Origin: Clostridia bacterium | GTDB taxonomy: Bacteria; Bacillota; Clostridia; Christensenellales; Borkfalkiaceae | Length of the DNA stretch: 6,972 nucleotides | Assembly: GCA_900769565.1 (NCBI GenBank) | Contig: CAAGHC010000021.1 | Coordinates: forward strand, 1 to 6,972 | Direction: 5' to 3' | Shown here: piece by piece, positions 5,150 through 6,972 of the stretch | How the letters are laid out: the number at the start of each line of letters is the position of its first letter | How positions within the stretch are numbered: position 1 is the first letter of the stretch | Translations under genes and position numbers: made by a program | Notes under the pieces: model-generated | What the model was told of the DNA's origin: nothing | Seen by the model: the letters and a program-made list of their open reading frames with translations, nothing else | Databases searched by the model: none

Positions 5150-6661
5150 ATGATATCCAAAGTTTTGGGTTTTGCGCTAGTCGGTTTAGACGGCGTTCCT
5201 ATCCAAGTTGAAGTGGACGTTGGAAACGGTTTACCTTCTTTCGACGTGGTTGGGCTTGCCGATACGGCTGTTAAAGAATCTAAAGAACGTGTACGTACGG
5301 CTATTAAAAATAGCGGAAGAACAATGCCCACCAAACGCATAACGGCAAACCTTGCACCTGCCGACGTTAGAAAGGAAGGCTCTTCTTTAGACCTGCCACT
5401 AGCAATAGGCGTGTTAAAAGCAAGCAGTCAACTAATTGCGGATACTGACGATACCGTGTTTATAGGTGAGCTTTCGCTTGACGGTAGTATTCGCAGAGTA
5501 AACGGTGTTTTGCCTACAATAATTTCTGCAATCTCGTTAGGGTATAAAAAATTCATTATTCCTAAAGGGAATGAAAAAGAGGCATCTTTCGTTGAAGGCG
5601 CAACCGTATATTGTGCAAGTTCGCTAACCGAAGTTATAGACCATCTATCAGGCTTAAAGCCGATTGAACAAGTTAAGATTTTGGACTATACTGAAAATTT
5701 TTGCGATAAAGAATACGATAACGACTTGTCGTTTGTAAAAGGTCAAGCAGTTGCAAAGCGTGCTTTAGAAGTTGCCGTGTCGGGTGGTCATAACGTGCTA
5801 TTCGTCGGTGCACCGGGTACGGGTAAAACTATGCTTGCAAAATGTATTCCAACGATAATGCCGTCAATGACCAAGGCTGAAGCCATGGAAACGACCAAAA
5901 TTCATTCGGTATCGGGAACGCTTAAAGATAGCGACGGAATAGTAACCGTTCGTCCGTTTAGAAGTCCTCACCATACTGCAACCACCGTTTCACTTACGGG
6001 TGGTGGTCAACATTTAAGACCGGGGGAAATTAGCCTTGCTCATAATGGTGTGCTATTTTTAGACGAAATGCCAGAGTATTCAAGGTCGACTTTAGAATCT
6101 CTTCGTCAACCGCTAGAAGACGGGGTTATAACCGTTTCACGTGCGTCGGGTAGTGTAACTTATCCTGCAAACGTAATGCTTTGCGGTAGTATGAACCCTT
6201 GCCCGTGTGGGAACTTTGGCTCGCCAGACAGGCTGTGTACGTGTACGCCTGCACAAATTTCAAAATACAAGGCGAGAATATCTGGCCCGTTACTTGACAG
6301 AATTGATATTCAAGTTGAAGTTGATAGCGTAAAATATAGTGAACTTACTAGCGAAGAACTTGCTGAAACGTCAGCGCAAGTAAGAAGACGTGTTAATAGA
6401 ACAAGGTTAATACAAAAAGAGCGCTTTAAAAACGACGGAATACTCACTAATAGCGATATGGGTGAAAAGCATATTAAAAAATACTGTGCACTAACTAGTG
6501 AATGTGAGGCGATACTTAAAAACGCATATCAAACTTTAGGGCTTTCGCCAAGGGCTAGAAGTAGAATTATAAAGGTCGCTAGAACTATTGCAGATATGGA
6601 CCTGTTCGACCAAATTCGTCCAGAACATATTTTAGAGGCGATAAGTTATCGTCATAACTGA
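5150..6661 (+). CDS. comM: YifB/ComM family Mg-chelatase-like AAA+ ATPase
   Basis: ComM is a hexameric AAA+ helicase that promotes branch migration during natural transformation in Vibrio and related species; its role in Clostridia is less clear and may be general recombination. The 503 residues match full length. The N-terminal ChlI/Lon-like domain (about 1-170) begins with SKVLGFALVGLDG and contains NLAPADVRKEGSSLDLPLA. The AAA+ core carries Walker A GAPGTGKT (220-227) and Walker B VLFLDE (301-306). A CxC pair plus CxC pair (Cys351/353 and Cys363/365) follows MNPCPCG, and GPLLDRID contains the probable arginine finger Arg384. The Mg-chelatase C-terminal domain ends at ILEAISYRHN. All catalytic motifs are intact. 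It has its own promoter and is not followed by dprA, which often accompanies it in Clostridia. Confidence 0.96.
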   Translation: MISKVLGFALVGLDGVPIQVEVDVGNGLPSFDVVGLADTAVKESKERVRTAIKNSGRTMPTKRITANLAPADVRKEGSSLDLPLAIGVLKASSQLIADTDDTVFIGELSLDGSIRRVNGVLPTIISAISLGYKKFIIPKGNEKEASFVEGATVYCASSLTEVIDHLSGLKPIEQVKILDYTENFCDKEYDNDLSFVKGQAVAKRALEVAVSGGHNVLFVGAPGTGKTMLAKCIPTIMPSMTKAEAMETTKIHSVSGTLKDSDGIVTVRPFRSPHHTATTVSLTGGGQHLRPGEISLAHNGVLFLDEMPEYSRSTLESLRQPLEDGVITVSRASGSVTYPANVMLCGSMNPCPCGNFGSPDRLCTCTPAQISKYKARISGPLLDRIDIQVEVDSVKYSELTSEELAETSAQVRRRVNRTRLIQKERFKNDGILTNSDMGEKHIKKYCALTSECEAILKNAYQTLGLSPRARSRIIKVARTIADMDLFDQIRPEHILEAISYRHN

Positions 6662-6690
6662 TAAATAACCTTATTTATCGCGTTTATTTT
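6660..6690 (+). terminator. AT-rich inverted repeat at the comM stop, possible weak terminator
   Basis: GATAAATAA (6660-6668) and TTATTTATC (6671-6679) form a near-continuous inverted repeat, realistic as an 8-bp stem with a 4-base loop, starting within the comM stop codon. A T-rich stretch follows (6683-6691) but is offset by GCG and interrupted by A. The stem holds only one G-C pair within its paired arms at the base, so it is weak; termination here is uncertain. Confidence 0.35.
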
Positions 6691-6730
6691 TGGGCATTTC
6701 ACGGTTATCCGTGTGATAAAAACTTTAAGA

Positions 6731-6736
6731 GAGGTG
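6731..6736 (+). promoter_or_regulatory. Ribosome binding site of the exported-protein gene
   Basis: GAGGTG, preceded by AAGA, lies 4 bases before the ATG at 6741 and matches the 3' part of the Shine-Dalgarno consensus, supporting the start of the truncated gene. Confidence 0.7.
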
Positions 6737-6740
6737 TAAT

Positions 6741-6972
6741 ATGAAGAAAAGAAACGTTTTAACTCGTTCAAAACTCATTTTTGGACTAGCGTTTGCAATG
6801 CTAATTTGCGCTATTGCGTTTATTTTTAGCATTCAAACGGTAAGTGCGACTGAAGTGGTTAACAAGACGGCAACCATTAAGACCACTTTAGATACCCGTA
6901 TTTCTAAAGAAGTTGGCGCAGTTAAACAAAAGGCTATAGAATTTGACCTTATCGATTCTGACTTTAAGAGCG
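6741..6972 (+). CDS. Exported protein of unknown function, 3' end cut by window
   Basis: The reading frame stays open from ATG 6741 to the window edge, giving 77 complete codons. I do not recognise the family. The N-terminus is a textbook signal peptide: MKKRNVLTRSK provides the positive region, LIFGLAFAMLICAIAFIFS (12-30) the hydrophobic core, and VSA at 34-36 a signal peptidase I site before TEVV. Cys23 is not in a lipobox, because Ile precedes it, so a lipoprotein is unlikely. The visible mature part is hydrophilic with many Thr, Lys and Glu (NKTATIKTTLDTRISKEVG), compatible with an extracellular or cell-wall protein. A ribosome binding site is present; I see no convincing promoter in the 79-base gap after comM, so it could be read through from comM or have a weak promoter. 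Confidence 0.8.
   Translation, partial: MKKRNVLTRSKLIFGLAFAMLICAIAFIFSIQTVSATEVVNKTATIKTTLDTRISKEVGAVKQKAIEFDLIDSDFKS

Noticed and set aside
5119..5340. Minus-strand open frame opposite the start of comM with a hydrophobic N-terminus
   Set aside because: It overlaps the conserved N-terminal domain of ComM and has Ser/Thr/Pro-rich sequence typical of an antisense shadow.
6182..6246. CxC...CxC cysteine cluster in ComM as an unusual metal site
   Set aside because: The cluster after MNPCPCG is a regular feature of the YifB/ComM family, so it is not new here.
6690..6720. Possible promoter TTGGGC with GATAAA before the exported-protein gene
   Set aside because: The hexamers match poorly and the spacing is 19 bases; it also overlaps the CACGG/CCGTG hairpin. 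Not good enough to report as a feature.
1..6972. A new defence, mobile or biosynthetic system
   Set aside because: Every complete gene belongs to a known housekeeping family; no repeats of array type, transposase, integrase, tRNA or attachment site are visible. Only the last, truncated gene is unassigned.

Overview
The window is 6972 bases of low-to-moderate GC bacterial DNA. It carries a housekeeping block typical of Bacillota, most like Clostridia: ffh (5' end missing), rpsP, khpA, rimM, trmD, rbgA, rnhB, yraN, rplS, comM, then the start of an unidentified exported protein. All genes are on the + strand. The lineage call rests on this gene order, the GGAGG-type ribosome binding sites and the presence of rbgA and khpA. 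The exact clade cannot be fixed from sequence reading alone; an uncultured gut-type Clostridia is plausible.

Positions 1-4546 hold eight tightly packed genes that probably form one transcription unit, with gaps from -58 to +36 bases. They serve protein targeting (Ffh), the small subunit (bS16, RimM, KhpA), tRNA modification (TrmD), large-subunit assembly (RbgA), removal of RNA from DNA (RNase HII) and a nuclease-fold protein (YraN). A terminator-like hairpin sits over the khpA stop codon and may attenuate transcription into rimM, which has no visible Shine-Dalgarno sequence.

Positions 4547-5055 form a separate rplS unit. It has an extended -10 promoter, a leader with a strong hairpin that may act as a bL19 autoregulatory element, the gene itself, and a strong intrinsic terminator. 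rplS normally lies directly after trmD. Here it has moved four genes downstream as a self-contained cassette, and trmD is joined to rbgA with a single base between them.

Positions 5056-6661 hold comM with its own promoter. An AT-rich inverted repeat overlaps its stop codon. From 6741 to the window edge a new gene encodes a protein with a clear signal peptide; it is not dprA or topA, which often follow comM in Clostridia.

I see no mobile element, CRISPR array, tRNA, rRNA or new defence-type system. The points most worth a second look are the relocated rplS cassette with its leader, the khpA/rimM hairpin, and the TTG start of yraN nested in rnhB.
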